Below, piece by piece: positions 1 to 7,850 of a DNA stretch of 8,696 nt (positions within the stretch are counted from its first letter, which is position 1; every line of letters begins with the position of its first letter). Source of the DNA: Bacteroidales bacterium (GTDB lineage: Bacteria > Bacteroidota > Bacteroidia > Bacteroidales > UBA932). The stretch covers positions 1-8,696 of the forward strand of contig SFPH01000069.1 in the NCBI GenBank assembly GCA_004552115.1, read 5' to 3'. The notes under the pieces are model-generated. The model worked only from the letters and a program-made list of their open reading frames with translations, ran no database searches and was not told the DNA's origin. The translations under genes and the position numbers were made by a program.

Positions 1-1
1 A

Positions 2-844
2 ATGCCGGAGACATCCGGAGCGCTGGCGATGCAGGCAAAAGGCTGGGCCGGAAGCCTGAAAGAAGTCATCGACTCCCTCCCTTTCCGCAATGCCGGGACG
101 GCCCCGCTGCTGAAAGCCCTGCTGACCGGCGACAGAAGCGGCCTTTCAGACAATGTCGTCCGCAACTTCAGGGAAGGCGGAGCCTCCCACATCCTTGCGC
201 TTTCCGGTCTGCATCTGGGAATCATCTACCTGTTCATCAGAAGGGCACTCCTCGTCATCGGCAACTCTCCACCGGCCAACCTGGTCCGCAGCCTTGCAAC
301 CATCATCCTGTCAGGCCTTTACACATTGGCAACAGGGGCCTCGCCCTCCCTTGTCAGGGCATTCCTCTTCATAATCCTCAACGAATCCGCCCGGCTCCTG
401 CACAGGAACAGCCGGCCGGAAAGAGTGCTTTGCGCGGCTCTGACCATTCAGATTGCAATGAATCCGGGCGCAATAACCTCGCCCGGATTCCAGCTTTCCT
501 ATCTTGCCATGGGAGGGATAATGTTTCTCTTCCCCGTCCTCAGGACCTGGTTCGCCGCAGATGGAGATTTTCCGGTAATGAAGAGAATCTGGGATTCAGC
601 CGCATTGGCCATCTCCTGCCAGGTCTTCACCGCTCCGGCAGCCTGGTATCATTTCCGTACATTCCCCATGAATTTTCTCATTGCCAATCTCCTGTCATTG
701 CCGGTGACGACAATGCTGATGACACTGGCCGTGCCTTCGGTCCTGCTCGCCTGCCTCGGCATCTGCCCGGGAATAATGGTCCGGCTGACGGAAATCCTCG
801 CCTGCACATTGCTGTTCATAATCGAGGTGATCGCCGGGATGTAG
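2..844 (+). CDS. ComEC/Rec2-family competence membrane protein, C-terminal part (5' end outside window)
   Basis: This is the competence domain of a ComEC/Rec2-type polytopic inner-membrane protein, the family that forms the channel for single-stranded DNA entry during transformation. The family signature is clear at residues 39-73 of the visible part: ALLTGDRSGLS, then GGASHILALSGLHLGI. It is followed by GFQLSYLAMGGI (162-173) and FPMNFLIANLLSLP (221-234). Several hydrophobic membrane segments fill the rest. The reading frame is open to the window edge, and the first ATG falls only 2 nt in, so this ATG is probably internal and the N-terminal part (often an OB-fold/DUF4131 region) lies upstream. 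The protein stops right after its last membrane helix (LLFIIEVIAGM), with no C-terminal metallo-beta-lactamase-like domain. It converges on pnuC with a 10-nt gap and no clear terminator between them. The family call is firm; a role in DNA uptake in this organism is not shown. Confidence 0.88.
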   Translation: MPETSGALAMQAKGWAGSLKEVIDSLPFRNAGTAPLLKALLTGDRSGLSDNVVRNFREGGASHILALSGLHLGIIYLFIRRALLVIGNSPPANLVRSLATIILSGLYTLATGASPSLVRAFLFIILNESARLLHRNSRPERVLCAALTIQIAMNPGAITSPGFQLSYLAMGGIMFLFPVLRTWFAADGDFPVMKRIWDSAALAISCQVFTAPAAWYHFRTFPMNFLIANLLSLPVTTMLMTLAVPSVLLACLGICPGIMVRLTEILACTLLFIIEVIAGM

Positions 845-854
845 GAGGGGAAAG

Positions 855-1418
855 TCACCCGACATAACCGCCCTCGGACTTCCAATGCAGGAAGCCGTAC
901 GCAGCCGAGATAGTGTAAAATACGTAAAGAGCTGTCATCCACCACATTCCCTGCATGGCGCACATCACCACATAGAAGATGTCGGCAAGTATCCAGAGCA
1001 GCCACTGCTCCTTGTAGGAACGGGCCAGCCACCAGGTGGCAATGACACTGAGCACGGTGACGAATGCGTCCATCCCGGACATCGAGTCGCCCAGAAGCCT
1101 GAGAATCCAGATGAAGACGGCAGTCCCGGCAGCCAGGGCAATGACGCTCCACAGCACAACAGGCAGGGTCAGACGGCGGAGATGTATGCTCTCTCCCCCG
1201 CTCTTCGCCTCGTCCTTCTTCCAGGAGATGTAGCCGAACAAGGCCACGACGACATAATAAATGTTCAGTCCCATCGAGGCATAGAGCCCCTGATTGCAGA
1301 ATACAATGACAGATGCGGCTCCCGAGATTGCCTGCAGGAGCCACATCATATTGTTCTGTCTTATTTCGAACAGAAGGAAAAGCACGCCCGTAACCAGGGC
1401 GAAAATTTCCATCGCCAT
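855..1418 (-). CDS. pnuC: PnuC-family vitamin transporter (nicotinamide riboside or related)
   Basis: A 187-residue integral membrane protein of the PnuC family, whose members take up nicotinamide riboside (or, in relatives such as PnuT, thiamine) by facilitated diffusion coupled to intracellular phosphorylation. Visible family features are FEIRQNNMMWLLQ (17-29), NQGLYASMGLNIYY with GYISWKK (42-68), and the C-terminal EQWLLWILADIFYVV (137-151), then GMWWMTALYVFYTISAAYGFLHW (157-179, described by its ends: aromatic-rich, closing in G-x-x-x-W). Hydrophobic segments are consistent with a seven-helix fold, and the length is normal. The start ATG lies 6 nt after the GH125 stop; a second in-frame ATG is two codons on. 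It is probably co-transcribed with the GH125 gene. No NAD or thiamine gene lies nearby in this window, so the substrate cannot be assigned; nicotinamide riboside is the default. Confidence 0.85.
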   Translation of the reverse strand: MAMEIFALVTGVLFLLFEIRQNNMMWLLQAISGAASVIVFCNQGLYASMGLNIYYVVVALFGYISWKKDEAKSGGESIHLRRLTLPVVLWSVIALAAGTAVFIWILRLLGDSMSGMDAFVTVLSVIATWWLARSYKEQWLLWILADIFYVVMCAMQGMWWMTALYVFYTISAAYGFLHWKSEGGYVG

Positions 1419-1424
1419 AAAAAA

Positions 1425-2834
1425 CTATTTGGTCTTCACCGAGTTGAGAAGGTCAAGCTTGCCCTCGTCGATAAGGTGGAGAATCATCTCGCCGAAGAGA
1501 GTATTGGCCCAGGCGAACCACTTCCTCGTGAATTTGGAAGGATCATCCTTGTGGAAGGACTCGTGCATGAAGCCTGTGCCCGCATCGGTATTGAGCAATG
1601 TCTCCACGCACCACTTGATCTCCTTGTCATTGTCGGAAGTCATTGCCCTCATTATGATGCTCATAGGCCATACCATATCATATCCGATATGAGGTCCGCC
1701 GATACCCTCGGCAGCCTTGCCCTTGAAGAAGTAAGGATTGTACTGGCTGAGCACGAACTTCCTGGTATTCTTCCAGATTGGATCATTGAAAGATACCGTT
1801 CCGAGATATGGCATTGCAAGAAGGCTTGGAACATTGGCATCGTCCATGAGGAACTTGTTGCCGAAGCCGTCCACCTCGAATGCGTAAATCTTGCCGAACT
1901 CAGGATGCTCCACCACTGCATATTTGCGGAGTGCAGTCTCCACCTCATTGGCGAGAGAGCGGCATTCCTTCGCCATCTTCTTCTCCCCATTTACGGTCTC
2001 AAGAATCTCTGCGGCCTTTCTCAAAGCGCTGACAGCGAAGAAGTTGGAAGGCACGAGGAAGTCGAATGTGGTAGCGTCGTCAGAAGGGCGGAAAGAAGAC
2101 ACGATGAGGCCTACCGGATTGACAGGATTGCCGTATCCGTCGCAGCACTTGGTGTCGAGCTGACGGTCGGTTGTGCGCCGGAAACTGTAAGGTCCGAGAT
2201 TGTTCTTCCTCTGCTGGGCCTTGAGTGTCTCGAGAATCTTTCCGGCCGCCTCGACCCACTTCGGTCCGAATACGGAATCGTCGCCGGTAGTCTTCCAGTA
2301 CTCGTAAGCCAGACGGATAGGATAGCATTGAGAATCAATCTCCCATTTGCGCTCGTGGATGTAAGGATTCATCTCGGTGAAGTCCGACTCCCACTCGCTG
2401 CCTGTAGGGCCGTCATTGTAGGCATTGGCATAAGGGTCATGGCAGATGAGGGAGAACTGGCAGTTGATCACTCCCGCAAGGAGATTGCGGAGATGCTCGT
2501 CTTCCTTCGCAAACCTTACATAAGGCCATACCTGAGCTCCGGAATCCCTGAGCCACATGGCGTGGATGTCACCGGTATACACGAATGTTCTCCAGTTCCC
2601 GTCCTCGTCCTTGCCGAAATGAACGGTGGTGTCGAGAGTGTTCGGGAAGCAGTTTGCAAACATCCAGGCCAGTTTAGGGTTCGTGAGCAGGCCAGATACC
2701 TTCACTATCTCGTTTTCAACGGCCTGAGACTCGAAAAGACGGTTCTCCGGAGCCGGCCTGTTGGAAACATAGTCCTGTGCGGACACTGAAATTGCGGTCA
2801 GCATTGCGGCCGCTGCGATAATGTACTTCTTCAT
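1425..2834 (-). CDS. Exported GH125 exo-alpha-1,6-mannosidase
   Basis: A glycoside hydrolase of family 125 (formerly DUF1237), whose characterised members are inverting exo-alpha-1,6-mannosidases acting on mannans and N-glycan branches. Counting from the upstream ATG at 2846, conserved blocks are MWLRDSGAQVWPY (97-109), DSQCYPIRLAYEYW (171-184), SSFRPSDDATTF (250-261), MDDANVPSLL (334-343), GIGGPHIG (381-388), MHESF (427-431) and RKWFAWANTLFGE (441-453). The acidic residues of RPSDDA and of MHESF are the likely catalytic acid and base, by family analogy. I chose the second ATG (2832-2834) because it gives a classical signal peptide, MKKYIIAAAAMLTAISVSA, with cleavage before Q. The in-frame ATG at 2844-2846 would add MTLY. 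No lipobox Cys is present, so a periplasmic location is expected. Length is typical. No GH92, GH76 or SusC/D gene accompanies it here, unlike many mannan loci; pnuC follows after 6 nt. Confidence 0.93.
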   Translation of the reverse strand: MKKYIIAAAAMLTAISVSAQDYVSNRPAPENRLFESQAVENEIVKVSGLLTNPKLAWMFANCFPNTLDTTVHFGKDEDGNWRTFVYTGDIHAMWLRDSGAQVWPYVRFAKEDEHLRNLLAGVINCQFSLICHDPYANAYNDGPTGSEWESDFTEMNPYIHERKWEIDSQCYPIRLAYEYWKTTGDDSVFGPKWVEAAGKILETLKAQQRKNNLGPYSFRRTTDRQLDTKCCDGYGNPVNPVGLIVSSFRPSDDATTFDFLVPSNFFAVSALRKAAEILETVNGEKKMAKECRSLANEVETALRKYAVVEHPEFGKIYAFEVDGFGNKFLMDDANVPSLLAMPYLGTVSFNDPIWKNTRKFVLSQYNPYFFKGKAAEGIGGPHIGYDMVWPMSIIMRAMTSDNDKEIKWCVETLLNTDAGTGFMHESFHKDDPSKFTRKWFAWANTLFGEMILHLIDEGKLDLLNSVKTK

Positions 2835-2865
2835 ATAAAGTGTCATAATTCAAGTGGTTCTACTT

Positions 2866-2882
2866 CGGGATAAAAAATCCCG
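2866..2882 (-). promoter_or_regulatory. Perfect stem-loop at the 5' end of the GH125-pnuC transcript
   Basis: Read on the minus strand, CGGGAT, a loop of five T, then ATCCCG form a perfect 6-bp stem. It begins only a few nt after the predicted transcription start, so it would sit almost at the mRNA 5' end. Such 5' hairpins can protect mRNA from decay. It has no T tract after it, so it is a poor terminator for the upstream carAB-FKBP operon. Function is inferred only. Confidence 0.4.
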
Positions 2883-2888
2883 TTCCTG

Positions 2889-2921
2889 CAAATATAGTAA
2901 AATAAGCGGACGCCCTACAAC
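2889..2921 (-). promoter_or_regulatory. Bacteroidota-type promoter for GH125-pnuC
   Basis: The minus strand carries TATATTTG at 2889-2896, an exact match to the Bacteroidota sigma-ABfr -7 consensus TAnnTTTG. A weak -33 element (GTTGT, around 2917-2921) lies about 20 nt upstream and overlaps the end of the FKBP frame. The same 11-nt string CTATATTTGCA occurs in the carA promoter at 7986-7996. The predicted start near 2884 gives a short 5' leader of about 50 nt to the GH125 ATG. Confidence 0.65.
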
Positions 2922-3477
2922 ACCTCGATGAGCTCAACCTTGAACACGAGGGCGGAATAAGGAGGGATTGCACCCGGGGCTCCGGCCTCTCCGTAAGCCA
3001 GATTGTAAGGGATGTAGAGCTCCCAGGCGGAGCCTTCAGACATCAGCTGAAGCGCCTCTGTCCATCCTGCAATGACCTGATTCACGCCGAATACAGCCGG
3101 CTCGTTCCTGTCGTAGGAGATCTGACCTTGTCGGTGCGGCCAGGCTTCCTGCCTTCGCCAGATTTCAGGACCTTGTACTGAAGGCCGCTCGGAAGCACGG
3201 TCACACCCTCCTTCTTCGCATTGGCGGCGAGGAAGGTCTCGCCATCCTTCTTCATGAACTCGCCGATCTCGGCCTGACGGGCAGCCTGCTCCTCCTGAAT
3301 CTTTCCGAAGAATTCATCCAGGAGAGTACCTGCCTCCTCATATGTTATTGCAGTCTCGGCACCTGTCAATGCAGCCTTGAGGCCTGCAGTGAAATCGTCG
3401 AAGGAAATCTCCCTGACACCCGACTGGAGCATGTTGTGGGCAATGCTCATTCCCAATGCATAACTGTTCTTGTCCAT
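2915..3477 (-). pseudogene. FKBP-type peptidyl-prolyl isomerase (FklB-like), broken by an internal frameshifting deletion
   Basis: This encodes a cytoplasmic FKBP-type prolyl cis-trans isomerase with an N-terminal FKBP_N helical dimerisation domain. The N-terminal part starts MDKNSYALGMSIAHNML and runs to [24 protein letters not shown] (3477 down to about 3125). Its frame then leaves homology and stops at 3082-3084, giving a 131-residue product. The remainder of the domain continues in another frame from about 3123 to the TAG at 2915-2917: [19 protein letters not shown], then [32 protein letters not shown]. Between KV and SYDR the family normally has about 16 residues of the type xVHYxGxLxDGxxFDS; only 5 nt remain here, so about 43 nt are missing. 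Adding 43 to the 563-nt span gives 606, a whole number of codons and the family's usual length of about 200 residues. The lost part includes the conserved Tyr and Phe-Asp of the active site. The gene starts 23 nt after carB and is probably the third gene of that operon. It may be a real lesion or an assembly error. Confidence 0.85.
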
Positions 3478-3500
3478 TATTGTCTTGTCAATTGATAATT

Positions 3501-6500
3501 CTAATACTCATCCCAGGCCTTGATCTGGATGTCGTCGAGGCTCATCGAGCAGAATGCGCGGATGAAGGCGACTGCAAGACGGGCATTCGTGAAGAGTGGC
3601 ACATTGAAGTCAATGGCAGCGCGGCGGATGATGTAGCCGTTGGAAAGCTCCAGCGAGGTGAAATTCTTCGGTATGTTGATCACCATATCCACTTCCTTGT
3701 CCCTGATCATATCCAGGGCAGTCTTGAACCTGCCATCGAACTTAGGGTCGTCGCGCTCTGACGGCCAGAGAACTCTGGTGCAAGGGATGCTGTTCTCTAT
3801 CAGATATTTGTATGTACCGCCGGTGGCATAGAGCTCATATCCGTTCTCTTCGAGGATACGGCAGGCCCTGAGCATGTCCGCCTTCTGGAGAGGGTCTCCG
3901 GTGGAGAGCAGGATCTTCTTCGCCGGGATTGTGTTTCCGACCGAGAGGACTGACTTGAGCAGAGCCTCGTCGAGATTGTCTCCGAGGCATCCCACCTCAC
4001 CGGTAGAGGACATGTCCACACCGAGCATCGGGTCAGCCTCCTCAAGACGCGCGAACGAGAACTGGGAGGACTTCACGCCCACGTAATCGAGGTCGAATGC
4101 ACTCTTCTGCGGAGCTGCCGGATGCTTCTCGAGCATCACCTTGGTAGCAAGCTCTATAAAGTTGATTTTCAATACTTTGGAAACAAAAGGGAAGCTTCGT
4201 GAAGCCCTCAGGTTGCACTCGATGACCTTGATCTGGTTCTCCTTTGCAAGGAACTGGATATTGAAAGGTCCGGAAATCTGGAGAGCTCCCGCAATCTGGC
4301 GGGCAATCTTCTTGATTCTCCTCACTGTCTCCACATACAGCTTCTGCGGAGGGAACTGAATAGTGGCGTCTCCGGAATGCACTCCTGCATATTCGATATG
4401 CTCCGAGATAGCGTAGGCGAGCACCTCACCGCAGTCGGCTACAGCATCGAACTCGATTTCCTTGCACCTGTCCATGAACTTGCTGATAACCACAGGATGC
4501 TCCTTGGAGACATCCGAGGCAAGAGAAAGGAAATGGCGGAGCTGCTCCGAATCATAGCATACGTTCATCGCCGCGCCTGAAAGCACGTAGGAAGGACGCA
4601 CCAGCACAGGGAATCCCACCTTGTCGATGAACTTGTCCACGTCATCCATTGTGGTAAGCTCGCTCCACTCCGGCTGATCTACGCCGAGAGCATCCACAAT
4701 GCTGGAGAACTTGTTCCTGTCCTCGGCCTTGTCGATGTCCTGGGCCTTCGTGCCGAGAATCGGAACCTTTGCGCGCGCAAGCCTGAGAGCCAGGTTGTTA
4801 GGTATCTGGCCACCCACCGATACGACTGTTCCGTGAGGATTCTCCATCTCGATGATGTCCATAACCCTCTCGAAGGTAAGCTCGTCGAAATAGAGCCTGT
4901 CGCACATGTCGTAGTCAGTGGATACGGTCTCCGGATTGTAGTTGATGAGCACTCCCCTGTAGCCCTCCTTGCGGATGGTCTCAATGCAGTTCACCGAGCA
5001 CCAGTCGAACTCCACCGAGCTTCCGATACGGTAGGCTCCCGAGCCGAGGACCACGACTGACTTGCCGTCATTCTCGAACCTGATGTCATTGTAAGTGCCG
5101 TTGTAAGTAAGGTAGAGATAGTTGGTTGCAGCCGGGAACTCTGCTGCGAGAGTATCTATCTGCTTGACAACCGGGACAATGCCGAGATTCTTCCTGTAAG
5201 CCCTCACGATATCCTGGGCCTCGTAGGCATTGACCTTGTCCTTGAAGACGGCCCTCTGGATCTGGAAATCGGAGAAGCCCTGGCACTTGGCCTGTCGGAG
5301 GAGGTCCTCAGGCATTGACTCGAGACTGTCATAGCCGAGCATATCCTTGTAGGTCTCCACAATGTTGGAGAGCTTGTCGAGGAACCATTTGTCGATCTTT
5401 GTGAGAGCGTGAATCTGATCAACCGTGTATCCGGCGCGCATTGCCTTGGAAATCACGAATATGCGCTTGTCGGTAGGCTCCTTCAGAGCCTCGTCGATAT
5501 CGGCCACCTGAAGTTCCTTGTTGCCGACGAATCCGTGAGCGCCCTGACCTATCATCCTGAGGCCCTTCTGAATCGCCTCCTCGAATGAGCGGCCGATCGA
5601 CATGACCTCGCCGACGCTCTTCATGCTCGAGCCGATCTTCCTTGACACGCCGTGGAACTTGGAGAGGTCCCAGCGCGGAATCTTGCAGACGATGTAGTCC
5701 AATGCCGGCTCGAAGAATGCCGGAGTGGTCTTGGTGACGGAGTTCTTCAGGTCGAAGAGGCCGTAGCCGAGGCCGAGCTTTGCGGCAACGAAGGCCAGCG
5801 GATAGCCGGTAGCTTTGGATGCAAGAGCGGAAGACCTTGACAATCTGGCATTTACCTCAATAACCCTGTAATCCATCGCATCCGGGTCGTATGCATACTG
5901 TACGTTGCACTCACCGACGATGCCGATATGGCGGACAATGCGGATGGAGAGTTCGCGGAGGTAGTAGTAATCCTTGTTGGACAATGTCTGCGACGGAGCC
6001 ACGACAATGCTCTCTCCCGTATGTATTCCGAGAGGGTCGAAGTTCTCCATGTTGCAGACCGTGATGCAGTTGTCATACTTGTCCCTGACCACCTCGTACT
6101 CGATTTCCTTCCAGCCCTTCAGGGATTTCTCCACGAGAACCTGCGGGGAGAACGAGAAAGCCTTGGTACAGAGTTCCTCGAGCTGCTCGTCATTCTCGCA
6201 GAAGCCGGACCCGAGACCTCCGAGGGCATATGCAGCCCTGACAATCAGAGGGTAGCCGAGAGAATGTGCCGCAGCCTTGGCCTCCTCCATTGACTCGGCA
6301 GGATGAGACTTGATGGTCTTTACATCTATTTCATCCAGTTTCTTCACGAAGAGATCCCTGTCCTCGGTATCCATAATGGCCTGGACAGGAGTTCCAAGCA
6401 CCTCGACGGCATATTTCTCGAGAACGCCTTTCTCATAGAGCTCGACTCCGCAGTTCAGGGCCGTCTGGCCGCCGAATGAGAGGAGAATGCCCTGAGGACG

Positions 6501-6740
6501 TTCCTTGGCAATGACTTTCTCCACGAAGTAAGGGGTGACCGGAAGGAAATAAATCTTGTCGGCAACGCCTTCGGATGTCTGCACCGTGGCAATGTTAGGG
6601 TTGATGAGGACTGTCTCGATGCCTTCCTCGCTCAATGCCTTGAGGGCCTGTGAGCCTGAATAGTCAAACTCTCCGGCCTGTCCGATCTTCAATGCGCCGG
6701 AACCGAGGATGAGAACTTTCTTTATATTCGGATTTTTCAT
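3501..6740 (-). CDS. carB: Carbamoyl-phosphate synthase large subunit, eukaryote-like type
   Basis: The synthetase subunit makes carbamoyl phosphate from bicarbonate, ammonia (channelled from CarA) and two ATP, feeding pyrimidine and arginine synthesis. At 1079 residues it is full length. The order is: first pre-ATP-grasp and ATP-grasp half (about 1-400; SGALKIGQAGEFDYSGSQA at 14-32, LINPNIATVQTSEG at 45-58, FGGQTALNCGVEL at 89-101, VRAAYALGGLGSGF at 167-180, EVNARLSRSSALASKATGYP at 295-314), an oligomerisation region (about 415-550), the second half (about 560-935; GSGAYRIGSSVEFDWCSV at 566-583, NPETVSTDYD at 602-611, SVGGQIPNNLAL at 641-652, ECNLRASRSFPFVSK at 841-855), and a C-terminal MGS-like allosteric domain (about 940-1079). 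Several of these strings match CAD/CPS1 rather than E. coli CarB (for example RIGSSVEFDW against RIGQGIEFDY). It starts 12 nt after carA and is surely co-transcribed with it. Confidence 0.98.
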   Translation of the reverse strand: MKNPNIKKVLILGSGALKIGQAGEFDYSGSQALKALSEEGIETVLINPNIATVQTSEGVADKIYFLPVTPYFVEKVIAKERPQGILLSFGGQTALNCGVELYEKGVLEKYAVEVLGTPVQAIMDTEDRDLFVKKLDEIDVKTIKSHPAESMEEAKAAAHSLGYPLIVRAAYALGGLGSGFCENDEQLEELCTKAFSFSPQVLVEKSLKGWKEIEYEVVRDKYDNCITVCNMENFDPLGIHTGESIVVAPSQTLSNKDYYYLRELSIRIVRHIGIVGECNVQYAYDPDAMDYRVIEVNARLSRSSALASKATGYPLAFVAAKLGLGYGLFDLKNSVTKTTPAFFEPALDYIVCKIPRWDLSKFHGVSRKIGSSMKSVGEVMSIGRSFEEAIQKGLRMIGQGAHGFVGNKELQVADIDEALKEPTDKRIFVISKAMRAGYTVDQIHALTKIDKWFLDKLSNIVETYKDMLGYDSLESMPEDLLRQAKCQGFSDFQIQRAVFKDKVNAYEAQDIVRAYRKNLGIVPVVKQIDTLAAEFPAATNYLYLTYNGTYNDIRFENDGKSVVVLGSGAYRIGSSVEFDWCSVNCIETIRKEGYRGVLINYNPETVSTDYDMCDRLYFDELTFERVMDIIEMENPHGTVVSVGGQIPNNLALRLARAKVPILGTKAQDIDKAEDRNKFSSIVDALGVDQPEWSELTTMDDVDKFIDKVGFPVLVRPSYVLSGAAMNVCYDSEQLRHFLSLASDVSKEHPVVISKFMDRCKEIEFDAVADCGEVLAYAISEHIEYAGVHSGDATIQFPPQKLYVETVRRIKKIARQIAGALQISGPFNIQFLAKENQIKVIECNLRASRSFPFVSKVLKINFIELATKVMLEKHPAAPQKSAFDLDYVGVKSSQFSFARLEEADPMLGVDMSSTGEVGCLGDNLDEALLKSVLSVGNTIPAKKILLSTGDPLQKADMLRACRILEENGYELYATGGTYKYLIENSIPCTRVLWPSERDDPKFDGRFKTALDMIRDKEVDMVINIPKNFTSLELSNGYIIRRAAIDFNVPLFTNARLAVAFIRAFCSMSLDDIQIKAWDEY

Positions 6741-6752
6741 ACTGTCAATGAT

Positions 6753-7835
6753 TTAGAGCTTGCTGATGAACTCGTCGAAGAGGAACTCCGTGTCGGTAGG
6801 ACCGCTGGATGCCTCAGGATGGAACTGGACCGAGAAGAAAGGCTTGGTCTTGTGGCGCACGCCCTCATTGGTCCCGTCATTCATGTTCACGAACCAAGGC
6901 TCCCAGTCAGGGCCGAGAGCGGTGGAATCCACAGCGTAACCATGGTTCTGCGACGTGATGTAGCATTTGTTGGTCCCGAGCATGCGGACAGGCTGGTTAT
7001 GGCTCCTGTGTCCGTATTTCAACTTATATGTAGTGGCACCCGCAGCCCTCGAAAGCAGCTGGTTGCCCATGCAGATTCCGAAAATCGGCTTGTCTCCCTC
7101 CATTGCCTTGCGGAGACGATCTACGGTCACCTGGCAGAACTCAGGATTGCCGGGACCGTTGGAAATGAAGAGTCCGTCATAGTCGAGGCTGAGGAAATCA
7201 TAGTCCCATGGCACCCTTATAAGCTCAACTCCCCTGTCCACGAAGCAGCGGAGGATATTGTGCTTGACTCCACAGTCCACGAGGACGACTTTCTTCTCTC
7301 CGGAGCCGTAGCGGATGACTTCCTTGCAGCTCACTATGTCAATCTGGTTGTCGAGATTCGGGTCGTGAACCTCTTCCGGAGAAGGGGCATCCTGTCCGTC
7401 CGGAACAATGACTCCGAGCATCGAGCCATTCTCTCTCAAGACCTTGGTAAGTTCCCTTGTATCAATGCCGTAGATACCAGGTATCTTCTGCTCCTTGAGC
7501 CACTGGTCGAGGCTCTTGACGGCATCCCAGTGGCTGTACTGGAACGAATATTCGGAAATGATGAGTCCCCTGACCCAGATTTTTTCCGATTCGAAATTGA
7601 GGGAGATGCCATTGGCGTCTGTTCCCTCGTCCGGCACGCCGTAATTGCCGATGATAGGGTAGGTCACACAAAGAATCTGTCCCGAGTAGGACGGGTCGGT
7701 AAGGCTTTCCGGATATCCCACCATTGCCGTGGAGAACACGACCTCACCGTCGCAAGGCTTGTCGTATCCGAATGACCAGCCCCTGAGTTCCATTCCGTTC
7801 CTGAGACGGAGCGTTGCCCGAAGTTTCTTTTCCAT
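6753..7835 (-). CDS. carA: Carbamoyl-phosphate synthase small (glutaminase) subunit
   Basis: The class I glutamine amidotransferase subunit hydrolyses glutamine and passes ammonia to CarB. The 360-residue protein is of normal length. The N-terminal CPSase_sm domain shows GEVVFSTAMVGYPESLTDPS (30-49) and YGIDTRELTKVLRE (122-135). The GATase domain begins near 182 (KVVLVDCGVKHNILR), with SNGPGNP (225-231), the nucleophile Cys255 in GICMGNQ, YGHRSHNQPV (274-283), SQNHGYAV (295-302), and the His339/Glu341 pair in FHPEASSGPTDTEFLFDEF. The nucleophile motif reads GICMGNQ where many relatives have GICLGHQ; the changed His is not a catalytic triad residue, so activity is expected. It is the first gene of carA-carB-FKBP and is preceded by a leader ORF and terminator that look like an attenuator. 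Confidence 0.98.
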   Translation of the reverse strand: MEKKLRATLRLRNGMELRGWSFGYDKPCDGEVVFSTAMVGYPESLTDPSYSGQILCVTYPIIGNYGVPDEGTDANGISLNFESEKIWVRGLIISEYSFQYSHWDAVKSLDQWLKEQKIPGIYGIDTRELTKVLRENGSMLGVIVPDGQDAPSPEEVHDPNLDNQIDIVSCKEVIRYGSGEKKVVLVDCGVKHNILRCFVDRGVELIRVPWDYDFLSLDYDGLFISNGPGNPEFCQVTVDRLRKAMEGDKPIFGICMGNQLLSRAAGATTYKLKYGHRSHNQPVRMLGTNKCYITSQNHGYAVDSTALGPDWEPWFVNMNDGTNEGVRHKTKPFFSVQFHPEASSGPTDTEFLFDEFISKL

Positions 7836-7850
7836 CTTGAGATTAATGAC

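Noticed and set aside
841..870. A possible bidirectional terminator between the ComEC-type gene and pnuC.
   Set aside because: The only pairing (GGGG with a CCC run) is too short and no T tract is present on either strand.
885..2789. A 634-codon open frame on the plus strand opposite pnuC and GH125.
   Set aside because: It lies antisense to two clear gene families, spans both, has no recognisable domain, and its long openness follows from codon bias of the true genes.
2866..2882. The stem-loop as an intrinsic terminator of the carA-carB-FKBP operon.
   Set aside because: T residues form the loop, not a tract after the stem, and the hairpin lies downstream of the GH125 promoter.
6819..7775. 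A 318-codon open frame on the plus strand opposite carA.
   Set aside because: It is fully antisense to a well-conserved carA and shows no family motif; it is a shadow of the carA reading frame.
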